Below are positions 27,046-38,040 of a DNA stretch of 38,142 nt, one piece after another. Within the stretch, counting starts at the first letter, position 1, and each line of letters starts with the position of its first letter. This stretch comes from Methanococcus voltae. GTDB lineage: Archaea > AGJL01 > Methanococci > Methanococcales > Methanococcaceae. The DNA is taken from the NCBI RefSeq assembly GCF_024807655.1, contig NZ_JANUCR010000009.1, positions 1-38,142 of the forward strand, written 5' to 3'. Position numbers and translations under genes: made by a program. A model generated the notes under the pieces. That model ran no database searches and had not been told where the DNA came from. It saw only the letters and a program-made list of their open reading frames with translations.

Positions 27046-27059
27046 TTACCATATGGTAA
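27046..27059. promoter_or_regulatory. 14-base palindrome TTACCATATGGTAA
   Basis: A perfect palindrome in the 156-base gap before the carbonic-anhydrase-like gene, upstream of TATA-like sequence at about 27100-27115. A 12/14 relative, TTGCCAAATGGTAA, lies in the mer leader at 33633-33646. It could be a dimeric regulator site. Confidence 0.4.
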
Positions 27060-27170
27060 GTATTTAGATATTTCAATTTCTAAAATTATGGCTAATTATA
27101 TATACTATATATTATTTATATCTCAATAACTATTATTTCAAATTTAAAAGTAAGATAATATGGTGGAATT

Positions 27171-27626
27171 ATGGCAAAAATAGCAAAAAATGCTACAATA
27201 ATCGGCAAGGTTATTTTTGAAGAGGATGTAAATATATGGTATGGCGCCGTTATTCGTGCAGATATGAATACAATTACTATTAAAAAGAACTCAAATGTTC
27301 AAGATAATTGTGTTGTACATTGTTCTAAAGATTATCCTACCACAATTGGTGAAGGCGTTTCTGTAGGTCATTGTGCGGTAATTCACGGATGTACAATAGG
27401 TAACAATGTATTGGTCGGTATGAATGCTACGGTTTTAAATGGTGCCAAAATAGGAGATAATTGTATAATTGGTGCAAATGCTTTAGTTCCTCAAAATAAA
27501 GAAATTCCTGCAAATAGCTTAGTGATGGGAGTTCCTGCTAAAGTTATTAGGGAATTAACTGACGAAGAAGTATTTTCTATTAAGAAAAATGCTGAACAAT
27601 ATTTTGAAATATCAAAAGAATTATAA
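27171..27626 (+). CDS. Gamma-carbonic-anhydrase-like hexapeptide protein
   Basis: A 151-residue left-handed beta-helix protein with the [LIV]-G-x(4) hexapeptide repeats (TIGEGVSVG, TIGNNVLVG, KIGDNCIIG). Three histidines in the positions of zinc ligands, H50, H67 and H72 (CVVHC, VGHCAVIHG), fit the gamma-carbonic anhydrase/YrdA-type group. Members may hydrate CO2 or be acyltransferase-like; activity cannot be judged, as the acidic catalytic loop of Cam is missing in this short type. GGTGGAATT precedes the ATG. ribH and hisE follow on the same strand, an order I recall in M. jannaschii. Confidence 0.88.
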   Translation: MAKIAKNATIIGKVIFEEDVNIWYGAVIRADMNTITIKKNSNVQDNCVVHCSKDYPTTIGEGVSVGHCAVIHGCTIGNNVLVGMNATVLNGAKIGDNCIIGANALVPQNKEIPANSLVMGVPAKVIRELTDEEVFSIKKNAEQYFEISKEL

Positions 27627-27709
27627 AAATATGATTATATAATATTTTAATAATTTCATAAATTTATATAACTAATAATCAATATCTTATAAAATTTTAA
27701 GGTGGTATG

Positions 27710-28126
27710 ATGGATAAAATTAGTATTGGAATGGTAATCGCTGAATTTAACAGAGATATTACATTTATGATGGAAAAATTGGCAGAAGAACATGCTGAGT
27801 TCTTAGGTGCAGATATAACCTGTAAAATAATGGTTCCTGGGGCTTATGATATGCCACTAGCAATACAAAAAATGCTTGAAAAGGACGATATAGATGCAGT
27901 TGTTACAATTGGTTGTGTTATTGAAGGAGATACTGAACACGACGAAATTGTAGTTCAAAATGCAGCAAGAAAAATAACTGATTTATCCTTAGATTATAAT
28001 AAACCAGTAGCTTTAGGTATTTCAGGTCCTGGAATGACAAGATTACAAGCTGAAGAAAGAATTGATTATGGTAAAAGAGCAGTTGAATCTGCAGTTAAAA
28101 TGGTTAGAAGACTCAATAAATTATAA
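27710..28126 (+). CDS. ribH: 6,7-dimethyl-8-ribityllumazine synthase
   Basis: Lumazine synthase, 138 residues, the penultimate step of riboflavin synthesis; riboflavin also feeds F420 (via the deazaflavin precursor) and FMN pools. Seen are AEFNRDIT (substrate pocket), VPGAYDMPLAIQ, GCVIEGDTEHDEIV with the catalytic His, and GISGPGMT. The second ATG (27710) is chosen, as AAGGTGG is only 1-2 bases from the first. Archaeal members are short like this one. Confidence 0.95.
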   Translation: MDKISIGMVIAEFNRDITFMMEKLAEEHAEFLGADITCKIMVPGAYDMPLAIQKMLEKDDIDAVVTIGCVIEGDTEHDEIVVQNAARKITDLSLDYNKPVALGISGPGMTRLQAEERIDYGKRAVESAVKMVRRLNKL

Positions 28127-28314
28127 TTAATTTTACATTTATTGTAATGTAGTATTTATAAAAGTACAATTTAAAATTAATATTTTATAATTTTATATTA
28201 TTTTTGATATTATTTTGTAGAAACAATTAAAAAATTAAGAAATTAGTTTAAAATTATTTTAAAATATATTATTTGTTGCTATATTATTTTTAAACACATA
28301 AACTTGGTGTAATT

Positions 28315-28617
28315 ATGGAATCAACCCAAAATGTTATTAAAGAAGTGTATAAAGTAATTCAAAGTAGAATGGTTGAAAAACCAGAAAGCTCCTATGTAGT
28401 TAGCTTAGCTACAGATGGTAAAAAAAGTTCAGTAAATAAAATCTGTGAAAAAATAGGTGAGGAATCAGCAGAGGTTATTTTGGCTGCTAAAGATAATGAT
28501 AAGTCTGAAATAATCTATGAATCAGCAGATTTGATATTCCACACTTTAGTTTTACTTTCTAAATTTGAAATATCTTACGAAGAACTCGAAGAAGAGTTTA
28601 AGAAAAGAATGAAATAA
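28315..28617 (+). CDS. hisE: Phosphoribosyl-ATP pyrophosphatase
   Basis: HisE, 100 residues, second step of histidine synthesis (PR-ATP to PR-AMP). The MazG-like helical fold shows [21 protein letters not shown] with the E-x2-E metal ligands and [25 protein letters not shown] precedes the ATG. It stands as an individual protein; hisI is not in the window. There is a 188-base gap after ribH. Confidence 0.95.
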   Translation: MESTQNVIKEVYKVIQSRMVEKPESSYVVSLATDGKKSSVNKICEKIGEESAEVILAAKDNDKSEIIYESADLIFHTLVLLSKFEISYEELEEEFKKRMK

Positions 28618-28642
28618 GTAGTAATCAATATATCATACTCAT

Positions 28643-28690
28643 TTAATTTTTTAATTAATTTTTTTTATTTTATTCTTATTTTCATTTTTT
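28643..28690 (+). terminator. T-rich terminator between convergent genes
   Basis: The gap between the stops of hisE and the convergent CBS gene is T-rich on the + strand with runs of 6, 8 and 6 T, fitting archaeal termination of the hisE transcript. Confidence 0.5.
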
Positions 28691-28699
28691 AATCTATTT

Positions 28700-29602
28700 T
28701 TAAAATTCTATTAGTTTTGGGTAGATAGTACCCTCTATTAAATTTAGAATATCAGTTCTTGTTAACATGCCCACAATATTTTCACTATCATCTACAACGA
28801 CCAACCTTCCAATATTTTCTGTTTCCATTTTAACCAAGGCATCATATATTTTTTCATACTGGTTAATAGTCCATATATCTTTAGTCATTATAGCATCTAT
28901 CTTTTCATTTTCTTTATTTTGAACTAATGCCTTTGCAATATCGTGTAAACTAACAATACCTTTTAATTTTCCATTTTTTATTATGGGAATACCACTAATA
29001 CTATTTTCTGCTAATAATTTAGCAGCATCTCGTACAGTCTTTCCCGAATCCATAATTATTAAGTTTTCTTTTAAACTTATACTTCCAACGTCGATATTTG
29101 GGACACTGATAACTCCTAAAACGTCTATTAGTAAAATATGGTTTATATCATCCCTCCCTACAATATTTCCCATAATTACAATTTTATTATGTAATGTAGG
29201 TCCAACTCTGACCAAATCCCCTTCTGAAAACTGTTTGGTATCTCCATTTATATAAATTTTAGAAGAACAAGATTTTTCTTGTGTTACTGTATCAAATATG
29301 ATTTGTGTAACATTTACGTTTTTTATTTTTTTATCCCCTTTATATATTGGAATCTTTATTTTTTCATCTAATTCTAATCCTAATGACCGATATGTATCGC
29401 TTGTAGGTATATACCCACCTTTTGGACCCGGTACTCCATCAACTAATCCCAAGGCTCTTAAAGCTTGCATCTGATTTCTTATGGTACCAGGATTCCTACT
29501 TAGGTTTTTAGCAATTTCAGTTCCTTTGACTGCTTTATTTTTTTGTTTATATATTAAAATTAATTCCTGTAAAATTTCCTTCTGAACAATCGTAAGATCC
29601 AA
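28700..29602 (-). CDS. HTH transcriptional regulator with CBS domain pair
   Basis: A 300-residue archaeal regulator starting with TTG, 4 bases after GGGTGA. A winged helix at about 5-70 (GTEIAKNLSRNPGTIRNQMQALRALGLVDGVPGPKGGYIPT), a middle beta domain at 75-165 typical of the DUF293-type archaeal regulators, and two CBS motifs at about 185-240 and 245-300 (ENSISGIPIIKNGKLKGIVSLHDIAKAL, ENIGRLVVVDDSENIVGMLTRTDIL). CBS pairs bind adenine nucleotides or SAM, so it probably links transcription to energy or SAM level. The target is unknown; its own upstream region holds a near-palindrome ATATCTAAGATAT at about 29660. Confidence 0.88.
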   Translation of the reverse strand: MDLTIVQKEILQELILIYKQKNKAVKGTEIAKNLSRNPGTIRNQMQALRALGLVDGVPGPKGGYIPTSDTYRSLGLELDEKIKIPIYKGDKKIKNVNVTQIIFDTVTQEKSCSSKIYINGDTKQFSEGDLVRVGPTLHNKIVIMGNIVGRDDINHILLIDVLGVISVPNIDVGSISLKENLIIMDSGKTVRDAAKLLAENSISGIPIIKNGKLKGIVSLHDIAKALVQNKENEKIDAIMTKDIWTINQYEKIYDALVKMETENIGRLVVVDDSENIVGMLTRTDILNLIEGTIYPKLIEF

Positions 29603-29872
29603 TATTTCACCCTATTTCTTAAACTATGGATATAATATATATTAAACTTATACTATTAAATATCTAAGATATCTAACTTTTTAAAGTAATTATTAATTAT
29701 TATATATGATATTTTAAAAATATATACCTTTATTAAATTAATTAATAACTAATAAAATATGAGCTGTATATTATTAAAACTTTACTTATTTAAAATATTA
29801 TAAAAATATGGTATAAAGTAAAATAATATATGGTAATATCTAGTAAACCCAATGGCTACCATTTATAAAAAT

Positions 29873-30613
29873 TTAAAAATCCAAAGATATAATCTCACAA
29901 TTTAATTTTTCTAATTTTTTCATAAAGTTTTTTAAACCATAAACTTCAGTTCCATAATGTGTTCCATCAATAACACATAATTTTGATTCTATCGCCAATA
30001 TTTCAGAATGATGAGTTAAATCTCCAGAAATATAAACATCTGCAACTTTGCTTACATATTCAATACTTTTCTGGGACAATCCATAACCTGATAAAATTGC
30101 TACTTTCAAAGTATGTTTTGCTTTCAAATGCTCGTAATTAGTTATATAGGGATTTGAGCAAATGTTTTGTTCTGTAATCTTTATTAATTCACCAACAGTA
30201 CCTTTAAAAGTACCAATTCTACCAAGTCCATCCTCATATAGGTTTTTTACATTTTCTAAATGGTATAATTTTGCCAATTCATCATTTAACCCATCTTTAC
30301 AAATATCTAAATTAGTATGTGCAGAATATAATATTATCCCATTACCCATTAGAATCTTTAATTTTTCATATAATGGACCTTGGAAAGTTCTAACGGGGTC
30401 TTTCATTATAGGGTGGTGAGTAAATAGAAAATCCACGTTATTTTGGCTTGCTTTTTTAATAACATCCAATGAAGGGTCTAATGCAACCCCTATTTTATTT
30501 ATTTTTTTATCCATCGAATCACAAACTTGTATTCCTATATTATCACCAGGAATAGCTAACTCTTTAGGGGCATATTTTTCAATATGTGATATTATTTCAT
30601 TTGCTTTAACCAT
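29873..30613 (-). CDS. NIF3/DUF34 family protein
   Basis: A 246-residue NIF3-like protein with the conserved metal-binding residues: THHP (about 65-68), AHTNLD, GDLTHHSEILAIE and GTHYGTE. The family forms hexameric rings with a dinuclear metal site and is sometimes annotated as GTP cyclohydrolase 1 type 2 homologue; its role is not settled. GGTGCAATA lies before the ATG. The gap to the upstream methylase gene is only 17 bases, so the two form an operon, as I recall for MJ0927-MJ0928. Confidence 0.92.
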   Translation of the reverse strand: MVKANEIISHIEKYAPKELAIPGDNIGIQVCDSMDKKINKIGVALDPSLDVIKKASQNNVDFLFTHHPIMKDPVRTFQGPLYEKLKILMGNGIILYSAHTNLDICKDGLNDELAKLYHLENVKNLYEDGLGRIGTFKGTVGELIKITEQNICSNPYITNYEHLKAKHTLKVAILSGYGLSQKSIEYVSKVADVYISGDLTHHSEILAIESKLCVIDGTHYGTEVYGLKNFMKKLEKLNCEIISLDF

Positions 30614-30630
30614 TATTGCACCATTAATCG

Positions 30631-31314
30631 CTAATTTTTTATTTCCTTTTTATTTCCAATATATATTCCTGATATGAGTTGTAATTCTTCAAAAGGGTAT
30701 TTTTTAAAATCTATTTTTTTAGCAATTATTCCCACTTTCTTCAAATTTTCAATTGTTTTTACTTCATTAGTTAATGAAGATTGTAATATTTTTACAACCC
30801 CGCCTTTTTTAAGATATTTTGGAAGTTCTTTTATAAATTTATCTAAAACTTTTCTACCATCCGAACCTCCATCAAAAGCATAATTTAGGTATTTTTCTAA
30901 TTTTTCATCTTCTGAGGTTGGTAAATATGGAGCATTAAATAATATAACGTCAAATTTCTTAATTTTTGATTTAGTAATGTTTTCAAATAAATCACTATAT
31001 AAAAATCTAATTTTTAAAGTTTCTAAATTATTTGAGTTTTCAATATTAAAATTAAGTTTTAAGTTGTCATAGGATGTTTTTATTGCATAAGGGTTTATAT
31101 CTACTCCTAAGACATAATCTGCCCCATTTTTAAATGCACTTAATGCCTGTATCCCTGACCCAGTACCTACATCTAATACGGTTTTATTTTTAACATCTTT
31201 TAAATTATTAAAGAGTAATTCACTATCTTCTGCAGGAATATATACTTTAGGATGCGTTTTTATTTTTAAATCATTTAATTTTATAATTTCTACATTTTTC
31301 ATATTTTCATACAA
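30631..31314 (-). CDS. HemK/Mtq2-like SAM methyltransferase
   Basis: A 227-residue class I methyltransferase. SAM-binding motif I is VLDVGTGSGIQAL (about 45-57), the acidic residue is in LGVDINP, and the catalytic motif is FNAPYLP (about 125-131), a variant of the NPPY found in glutamine/nucleobase N-methylases. Archaeal homologues pair with Trm112 and methylate the GGQ glutamine of release factor aRF1; this is the likely role here. No ribosome-binding site is visible; Met 5 is another possible start. It is the first gene of a pair with NIF3. Confidence 0.88.
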   Translation of the reverse strand: MYENMKNVEIIKLNDLKIKTHPKVYIPAEDSELLFNNLKDVKNKTVLDVGTGSGIQALSAFKNGADYVLGVDINPYAIKTSYDNLKLNFNIENSNNLETLKIRFLYSDLFENITKSKIKKFDVILFNAPYLPTSEDEKLEKYLNYAFDGGSDGRKVLDKFIKELPKYLKKGGVVKILQSSLTNEVKTIENLKKVGIIAKKIDFKKYPFEELQLISGIYIGNKKEIKN

Positions 31315-31396
31315 TTATTTTTTTAATTTAGTAAATTTTAATATTTTATAAAATTAGATTATTTAAATTAGTTAATCTGTTTAATTGAAACCAAGT

Positions 31397-31876
31397 TTAA
31401 AATTTCCAAATTTCATCGCCAATATAATGTAAAGTAGAGATTGCTTTTCCTTTTTTAGATTCTACCATTGTTTTACCATCCATTAATGCAATACCTACAG
31501 ATAATGGTTTTCCATGAGTTTCTTCGACCGTATATACCAAACTTCCTTCTTCAATTTCAGGATTTGCGTTAACAATACCTGGTGCCATTACATCCGCTCC
31601 GTTTGCCAAAAATTTCACTGCACCACTATCAACGACTACCCTCCCTTTTGCACTGTTTTTAGTTAATAATAGTTTTAATGTAGGTATTATATTACCATCT
31701 TTACAAATTGCTATTGGAGTATTATCTAATACTATTATATCCATTTCGTTTGTTATTATTTTTTCTACTATTGATTTTTTATCGAATATATCGTCTACAT
31801 CAATTATTTTATTTAATTCTTCTTTTATTTGTTTTAATTCTTTCTTTTTTAACATATATCTTCTTTTAATTTCCAT
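31397..31876 (-). CDS. PUA-domain RNA-binding protein (DUF1947-PUA)
   Basis: A 159-residue protein: an N-terminal pre-PUA (DUF1947-like) domain (1-75) and a C-terminal PUA domain (about 80-155: GRVVVDSGAVKFLANGADVMAPGIV, EIEEGSLVYTVEETHGKPLSVGIALM). It is the archaeal relative of the MCT-1 family, which acts with ribosomes and initiation factors in eukaryotes. Its gene lies next to cofH, the order I recall for MJ1432-MJ1431, but is separated from it by 225 bases. Confidence 0.9.
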   Translation of the reverse strand: MEIKRRYMLKKKELKQIKEELNKIIDVDDIFDKKSIVEKIITNEMDIIVLDNTPIAICKDGNIIPTLKLLLTKNSAKGRVVVDSGAVKFLANGADVMAPGIVNANPEIEEGSLVYTVEETHGKPLSVGIALMDGKTMVESKKGKAISTLHYIGDEIWKF

Positions 31877-32101
31877 AATATCACATAAATACGTAAAATA
31901 TATTATATAATATAAGTATATTGTTATATACTATATTTTATTTTTTCATAATTTTATATATTTAATGATTTTATATATAAAATATATCTTATAATTTAGT
32001 ATTTTTTAAAATAATCGATATATGAACTTAAATAATGTTGGTAAATTTTTTAAACTAAATTTAAAATAATATTTATACAAAAAAATTAAATTTGAAAGTA
32101 T

Positions 32102-33169
32102 TTAATCTAAAATATCATATAATGTACTTCTTTCTTTTGGAACTTTATGAACTGCTAATATTGCATTTCTTAATTCTTCTTTAGTCATTGAAACTTCATC
32201 AGCACCTGCAGCTTCACTTACTTCATCACCCATGAGTGTACCGCCAACATCATTTGCACCACAATGTAAGCTAAGCTGTGTTAATTTAATACCTAATTTT
32301 ACCCAAGGAGCTTGAATATTAGGTATTGTATCTTTTAAAATTATCCTCGATAATGCAGTAACTAACAAATCATAATCTCCTGAAGCGCCTCCTGAAACAA
32401 TACCTGATGCATATAAGGGGGTATTTTTATGTAAATATGACATTAGTATCATTTCTGTAAAGCCTTTTGTTTCTTCTTGTATTTCTTTTATTAAGAACAA
32501 ATGATTTACAATATGTTCTGGTTTTTCAACGTGTCCATACATTATTGTAGATGAAGTTTTTATTCCTTGTTTATGTAATTCTTTGATTACCTTTACCCAA
32601 TCTTTAACGCATATCTTATTTGGGCATATTACTTGTCTTACTTCATCATCCAATATTTCAGCAGCCGCTCCTGGTACTGTATGCAATCCTGCTTCTTTTA
32701 ATACAGCAACGGCTTCTTTAATATCAAGACCTGCACTTTCTGCACCAATAAGTATCTCATATGGCGAATAAGCGTGCGTGTCAATATATCCTGTTTTTTC
32801 AATAATTTTTTTAATTATTTCCGCTTGCATATATGTATCTATTTCTCTTATTACGCCACCCATAAGTGTTACTTCTGTAGCACCATTATTTTTTGCCCAA
32901 AGGGCTTTTTCTGCTATTTCAGAAGGTGTCATATAATATTTATCGATAACTCCTTTTTCATGAGGGAATGCACAAAATTTACAATTGCCTTCACACATAT
33001 TTGTGTAGTAGATATTTGCATTGTTTACATAAGTTACTACATCGCCACAAATATTTTTTCTTAAATCATCTGCTAATTTTAACGTATCATAAAAGTTTTC
33101 CGGGTTTTTTAATAACTCAACGGCTTCTTTTTTAGATATATCTCTTTCTTTAAAGATTTCATAATCCAT
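32102..33169 (-). CDS. cofH: FO synthase subunit 2 (CofH)
   Basis: 5-amino-6-(D-ribitylamino)uracil-L-tyrosine 4-hydroxyphenyl transferase, 355 residues. This radical SAM enzyme makes the F420 chromophore precursor together with CofG. The cluster motif is NMCEGNCKFCAF (C-x3-C-x2-C, about 58-67); further CofH-like features are MGGVIREID, YSPYEI, and the SSTIMYGHVE segment. GGTGAG lies before the ATG. cofG is not in the window. It is divergent from mer, whose product uses reduced F420, so the two genes share a 522-base upstream region and could be jointly tuned. Confidence 0.95.
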   Translation of the reverse strand: MDYEIFKERDISKKEAVELLKNPENFYDTLKLADDLRKNICGDVVTYVNNANIYYTNMCEGNCKFCAFPHEKGVIDKYYMTPSEIAEKALWAKNNGATEVTLMGGVIREIDTYMQAEIIKKIIEKTGYIDTHAYSPYEILIGAESAGLDIKEAVAVLKEAGLHTVPGAAAEILDDEVRQVICPNKICVKDWVKVIKELHKQGIKTSSTIMYGHVEKPEHIVNHLFLIKEIQEETKGFTEMILMSYLHKNTPLYASGIVSGGASGDYDLLVTALSRIILKDTIPNIQAPWVKLGIKLTQLSLHCGANDVGGTLMGDEVSEAAGADEVSMTKEELRNAILAVHKVPKERSTLYDILD

Positions 33170-34706
<1,537 letters not shown>

Positions 34707-34781
34707 ATAGTTGTTTTAAAACTTTAACTTAAAAATATATTTTAAAAATTTGAATATTAAAAAATAGTATTTTTGTAGTAG

Positions 34782-35198
34782 TTATTTGCTTTTTTCAATA
34801 AATTTATCCATAGTTTTAACATCGATATGTGTTTTTATACCCAATCTTTCCAAAATGATATTTGTTAAGACTACTTTCAAAATATCTTTACCTTCTTTTA
34901 AATCTGTTAATTTTCCGAGTTTTTTTGTGGTTGCAGGGGATTTTAATTTAGCTAAAGCTTGTGAAATGTCTTCTTCTTTCACACGTCCTTTTTTTGAAAC
35001 ATATATTTCATCTGCAATTTCTTCAAGCTGTATCATATCAAATGGTAAGTAATCCTTTATTTTTTTACCTAAAGTTTCTTCGATAGATATTAATATTCTT
35101 GAAATTTCGACATCTTGGGTTTTTTCATCTATTTTCAATTTTTTGGATACGTACCATTTTCCTTTTTTTGCATTAAATGTTATTTTTTCTTCACTCAT
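34782..35198 (-). CDS. Conserved archaeal protein, possibly DUF2666
   Basis: A 138-residue Lys-rich soluble protein. GGTGAA precedes the ATG. The pattern F-x-A-K-x-G-x-W-x-V-x-K-K-L-K-I followed by EISRILISIEETLGKKIKDYL resembles, from memory, the archaeal DUF2666 repeat; the second half is predicted helical (DLKEGKDILKVVLTNIILERLG). No catalytic motif is visible. It is convergent with mer and stands alone. Confidence 0.6.
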   Translation of the reverse strand: MSEEKITFNAKKGKWYVSKKLKIDEKTQDVEISRILISIEETLGKKIKDYLPFDMIQLEEIADEIYVSKKGRVKEEDISQALAKLKSPATTKKLGKLTDLKEGKDILKVVLTNIILERLGIKTHIDVKTMDKFIEKSK

Positions 35199-35279
35199 TA
35201 TTTCACCAAATATAATTTTATGAAAATATGATTATCTATTTTGAATCATATATTAAATATGTTAATTACAATTATTGTT

Positions 35280-35299
35280 GAAATAATATATATTATTTC
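35280..35299. repeat. 20-base perfect palindrome
   Basis: GAAATAATATATATTATTTC equals its own reverse complement. It lies about 80 bases upstream of the DUF2666-like gene in a 253-base gap with no other feature. It may be a regulator site or chance in AT-rich DNA. Confidence 0.4.
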
Positions 35300-35451
35300 T
35301 TAATAAATATGAAGTAGCTATAAAATAACAAATAATCTCGTAATTTTGATTTAAAATAGTATCTGAAATATTAATAAAACATTAATAATCGTAAGTATTC
35401 AATTGTAAAATAGTTAAAATAGATTATTTATAATTAAATTATTATAAATAA

Positions 35452-35682
35452 TTAGTTCATTTCTATGAATTTCTTCAAGCTGTGGTTTTTAATATCTTCC
35501 AAACTTACTTCTTCAATGCTGTTGATTTTGATGAAAGCTCTTTTAACATGGTGTTTACTACCAATTTCTGAGTACATAATTTCTAAAGCATCTTCTTCTT
35601 TTAAAACATTGTATTCTTTTGAGAATACCATTGGTTCATCTTTACCAAGGATTTCTCCGTTGATTTTTATTATTTTAGCCAT
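35452..35682 (-). CDS. rplX: Ribosomal protein LX (L18a/L20a)
   Basis: 50S protein LX (eL20 family), 76 residues. ATG at 35682 (MAKIIKINGEIL) is chosen, since AAGGTGA lies before it; a longer frame from GTG at 35691 contains that site. Conserved parts are KINGEI, FSKEYNVLKEEDALEIMYSEIGSKH and KRAFIKI. It lies downstream of aIF6 and L31e on the same strand, the classic archaeal grouping, although a 107-base gap separates it from aIF6. Confidence 0.93.
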   Translation of the reverse strand: MAKIIKINGEILGKDEPMVFSKEYNVLKEEDALEIMYSEIGSKHHVKRAFIKINSIEEVSLEDIKNHSLKKFIEMN

Positions 35683-35798
35683 TTTATTCACCTTGAATAT
35701 AATCTATATTTAATATTTTATCATTATACTGGTTATTTTAATAATTATAATTTATAATTTTTATTTAAATTTAATATTATTTTTAAGATATATGTATA

Positions 35799-36482
35799 TT
35801 AATCTATTAAATCAAGATATTCTTCAATTCTTAGTATTTCAGGTCCTGTAGTTTCTACACCCACGAGTGCACCGTTGCTATTGGCAATTATGCCTGAACC
35901 AACTTGCATGGCTCCTTTGTTTACCGTACTTTTGCCAATAACTTCTATATTTAGAATTCCTCTGACCCATTCTAATTCCACGTCTGTAGTTAGTGGATTT
36001 AAAACGCATCCCTTGTTTGTGGCAATACCATTAGAGCCTACTGTAGGTAATTCACAGAAATTTCCAACGCCTACTTTAACTTTAAGTATTTTTTCTACAT
36101 CTTTTTTAAGATTAGATATTTCTTTTGAAATAATGCCACCATAATCATTGGCGAGTATTAAATTTCCGAATGCAGTATTATTTGATTTTAGAATATTAAC
36201 ATTTATATCTAAATTATTCTCTTGGATGAAATTTTCAATTTTTGAAAATTCATCTTTCAATGTAATTTCTGGTAATATCAATCCATTGGAATTTCCTACA
36301 CATAATGAACCCATCAATGAACTGTTTGCTATTTTTGTTTGAAGTATTGGTATGTTTAATATTTCTTCAAACTTTTCAATAGTATCTTTTTCCAAATCTA
36401 TTGGAAAAATACCGTATTTATCCGTAGCAATAGCTTGAATTCCTATGTTTGATACGCCAGAAAATAATGTTTTATATATCAT
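35799..36482 (-). CDS. eif6: Translation initiation factor 6 (aIF6)
   Basis: aIF6, 227 residues, a five-bladed pentein that binds the 50S subunit and prevents premature joining with 30S. Repeated blade motifs are visible: ASLMGSLCVGNSNGLILP, TAFGNLILANDYGGIIS, VGSNGIATNKGCVLNP and VGSGIIANSNGALVG. It is between L31e and LX on the minus strand, with 120 bases to L31e. Confidence 0.96.
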   Translation of the reverse strand: MIYKTLFSGVSNIGIQAIATDKYGIFPIDLEKDTIEKFEEILNIPILQTKIANSSLMGSLCVGNSNGLILPEITLKDEFSKIENFIQENNLDINVNILKSNNTAFGNLILANDYGGIISKEISNLKKDVEKILKVKVGVGNFCELPTVGSNGIATNKGCVLNPLTTDVELEWVRGILNIEVIGKSTVNKGAMQVGSGIIANSNGALVGVETTGPEILRIEEYLDLID

Positions 36483-36602
36483 AAATTATCCCAACTAATA
36501 TTTTAAGAATATCAATGTTTAATAAATTAATATGTAATTAATAATAATTTAAGTAATTAATATATTAACAAGATGTATTTATTAAGTATTTAGTTTGCGT
36601 GA

Positions 36603-36854
36603 TTATTCAACTAATGTAGCAATAACAACATCGTCTTGTTTGACTGCTTTTACTCTAACTCTAGCAGGGATTTTGTTTAAACTTCTTTCCCATACTTTTT
36701 CGTTAATTGAATTATCTAATTTTACATTATCTGATTTCATATGTTTTTGCAAGTATTCTCTAATTTTCTTTATAGCTCTCGGAGCTCTTTTGGTTGTTGG
36801 TACTTTGTTTGTTACATCTCTTAATGGTATTGTGTATATTCTTTCGTTTTCCAT
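36603..36854 (-). CDS. rpl31e: Ribosomal protein L31e
   Basis: 50S protein eL31, 83 residues, which lines the exit tunnel rim. ATG at 36854 ([14 protein letters not shown]) is preceded by GGAGGTG; the longer frame from 36875 covers this site. Seen are [17 protein letters not shown] and [20 protein letters not shown], typical of the family. L39e, often next to it in archaea, is not found upstream; argB lies divergently there. Confidence 0.95.
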   Translation of the reverse strand: MENERIYTIPLRDVTNKVPTTKRAPRAIKKIREYLQKHMKSDNVKLDNSINEKVWERSLNKIPARVRVKAVKQDDVVIATLVE

Positions 36855-36951
36855 AATTGCACCTCCAGTATACAAATATATATATGATATAATATTAAAT
36901 CATATACAATATAGATAGACAATATTTAAATATTTTGGTGAGTGGATTAAA

Positions 36952-37833
36952 ATGGATGACTATAGCAAGGCAGAAGTGTTGATGGAAGCGCTACCATATA
37001 TATGTAAATTTCATGGTCAGAAGTTTTTGATTAAATATGGCGGACATGCAATGGTAAATGACGATGCAAAGAACTGGGTGGCTAAAGATTTAGTTTTATT
37101 GAAATATGTGGGTATGAATCCTATTGTAGTACACGGTGGCGGTCCAGAAATAAATAATGCTATGAAAAAGATGGGAAAAACACCCGAATTCATACATGGG
37201 TTGAGGGTTACTGACCAAGAAACACTCGATATTGTAAAAATGGTGTTAATTGGAAAAATAAATGGTGATATAGTATCTAAATTAGAAAAATACGGCGGTA
37301 AATCCGTGGGTCTTTCTGGAAAGTCAGGTCATCTTATAAAGGCTAAAAAGAAACTTCAATACCTTTTAAAAGATAGTCAAAAAATTGAAGTAGACTTGGG
37401 AATGGTTGGAGAAGTAAGTCATATCGATACTAAATTAGTAGATTTATTGGTGGAGCAGAATTATATACCGGTAATTTCCCCTATTGGTGTAGATGAATAT
37501 GGTAATGATTTAAATTTAAATGCAGACATTGCAGCGGGAGATATTGCTGGAGCTACCTGTTCAAAAAAATTAATAATGGTTACTGACGTTGACGGAATTA
37601 TGGAAGATATAAATGACCCAAGTACATTACATAAAAAAGTAAATGTCGAAAAATTGGAAATGATGATTGAACAAGGAATTATCCAGGGGGGAATGATTCC
37701 TAAAATAGAAGCTGCGATAAATGCACTAAATAAAGGTGTAGATAGTGTACATATCATAAACGGAAGAACTCCTCACGCAATTTTGTTGGAAATTTTCACT
37801 GAAACGGGTATTGGGACAATGATTGTAAAATAA
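36952..37833 (+). CDS. argB: N-acetylglutamate kinase
   Basis: Acetylglutamate kinase, 293 residues, second step of arginine (ornithine) synthesis, amino acid kinase fold. Signatures are IKYGGHAM (24-31), VVHGGGPEI, GKSGHLIKAKK, NADIAAGDIAG and VDGIMEDINDP. GGTG lies 11-12 bases before the ATG, which is longer than usual, yet no other start fits. It is divergent from L31e across a short AT-rich gap that must hold both promoters. Confidence 0.96.
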   Translation: MDDYSKAEVLMEALPYICKFHGQKFLIKYGGHAMVNDDAKNWVAKDLVLLKYVGMNPIVVHGGGPEINNAMKKMGKTPEFIHGLRVTDQETLDIVKMVLIGKINGDIVSKLEKYGGKSVGLSGKSGHLIKAKKKLQYLLKDSQKIEVDLGMVGEVSHIDTKLVDLLVEQNYIPVISPIGVDEYGNDLNLNADIAAGDIAGATCSKKLIMVTDVDGIMEDINDPSTLHKKVNVEKLEMMIEQGIIQGGMIPKIEAAINALNKGVDSVHIINGRTPHAILLEIFTETGIGTMIVK

Positions 37834-38040
37834 TTAATAATTAGTTATGTTATATTTAATGAATAATTTAACATATTTAGTAAATTAACAAATTAGTAAT
37901 TCAATATGTAATGAACTTCATTTTTTATTATTTTTTTAATAAATTAATCTATTTTTTAATATTCTCAATAATTTTTAAAACATTTTATTTTAGTATATTT
38001 CATAGTTTATTGGTAACTATATAACTATATCATAAATTTA
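37834..38040. other. Gene-free AT-rich stretch after argB
   Basis: No gene or fold recognised. T-runs at about 37922-37940 (including runs of 6 and 7) probably terminate argB. The region ends at the inverted repeat. Confidence 0.5.

Noticed and set aside
36595-36918. 107-residue hydrophobic ORF on the + strand, looking like a membrane protein
   Set aside because: Runs antisense to L31e, a strongly conserved gene with a clear ribosome site, and lacks its own start signal.
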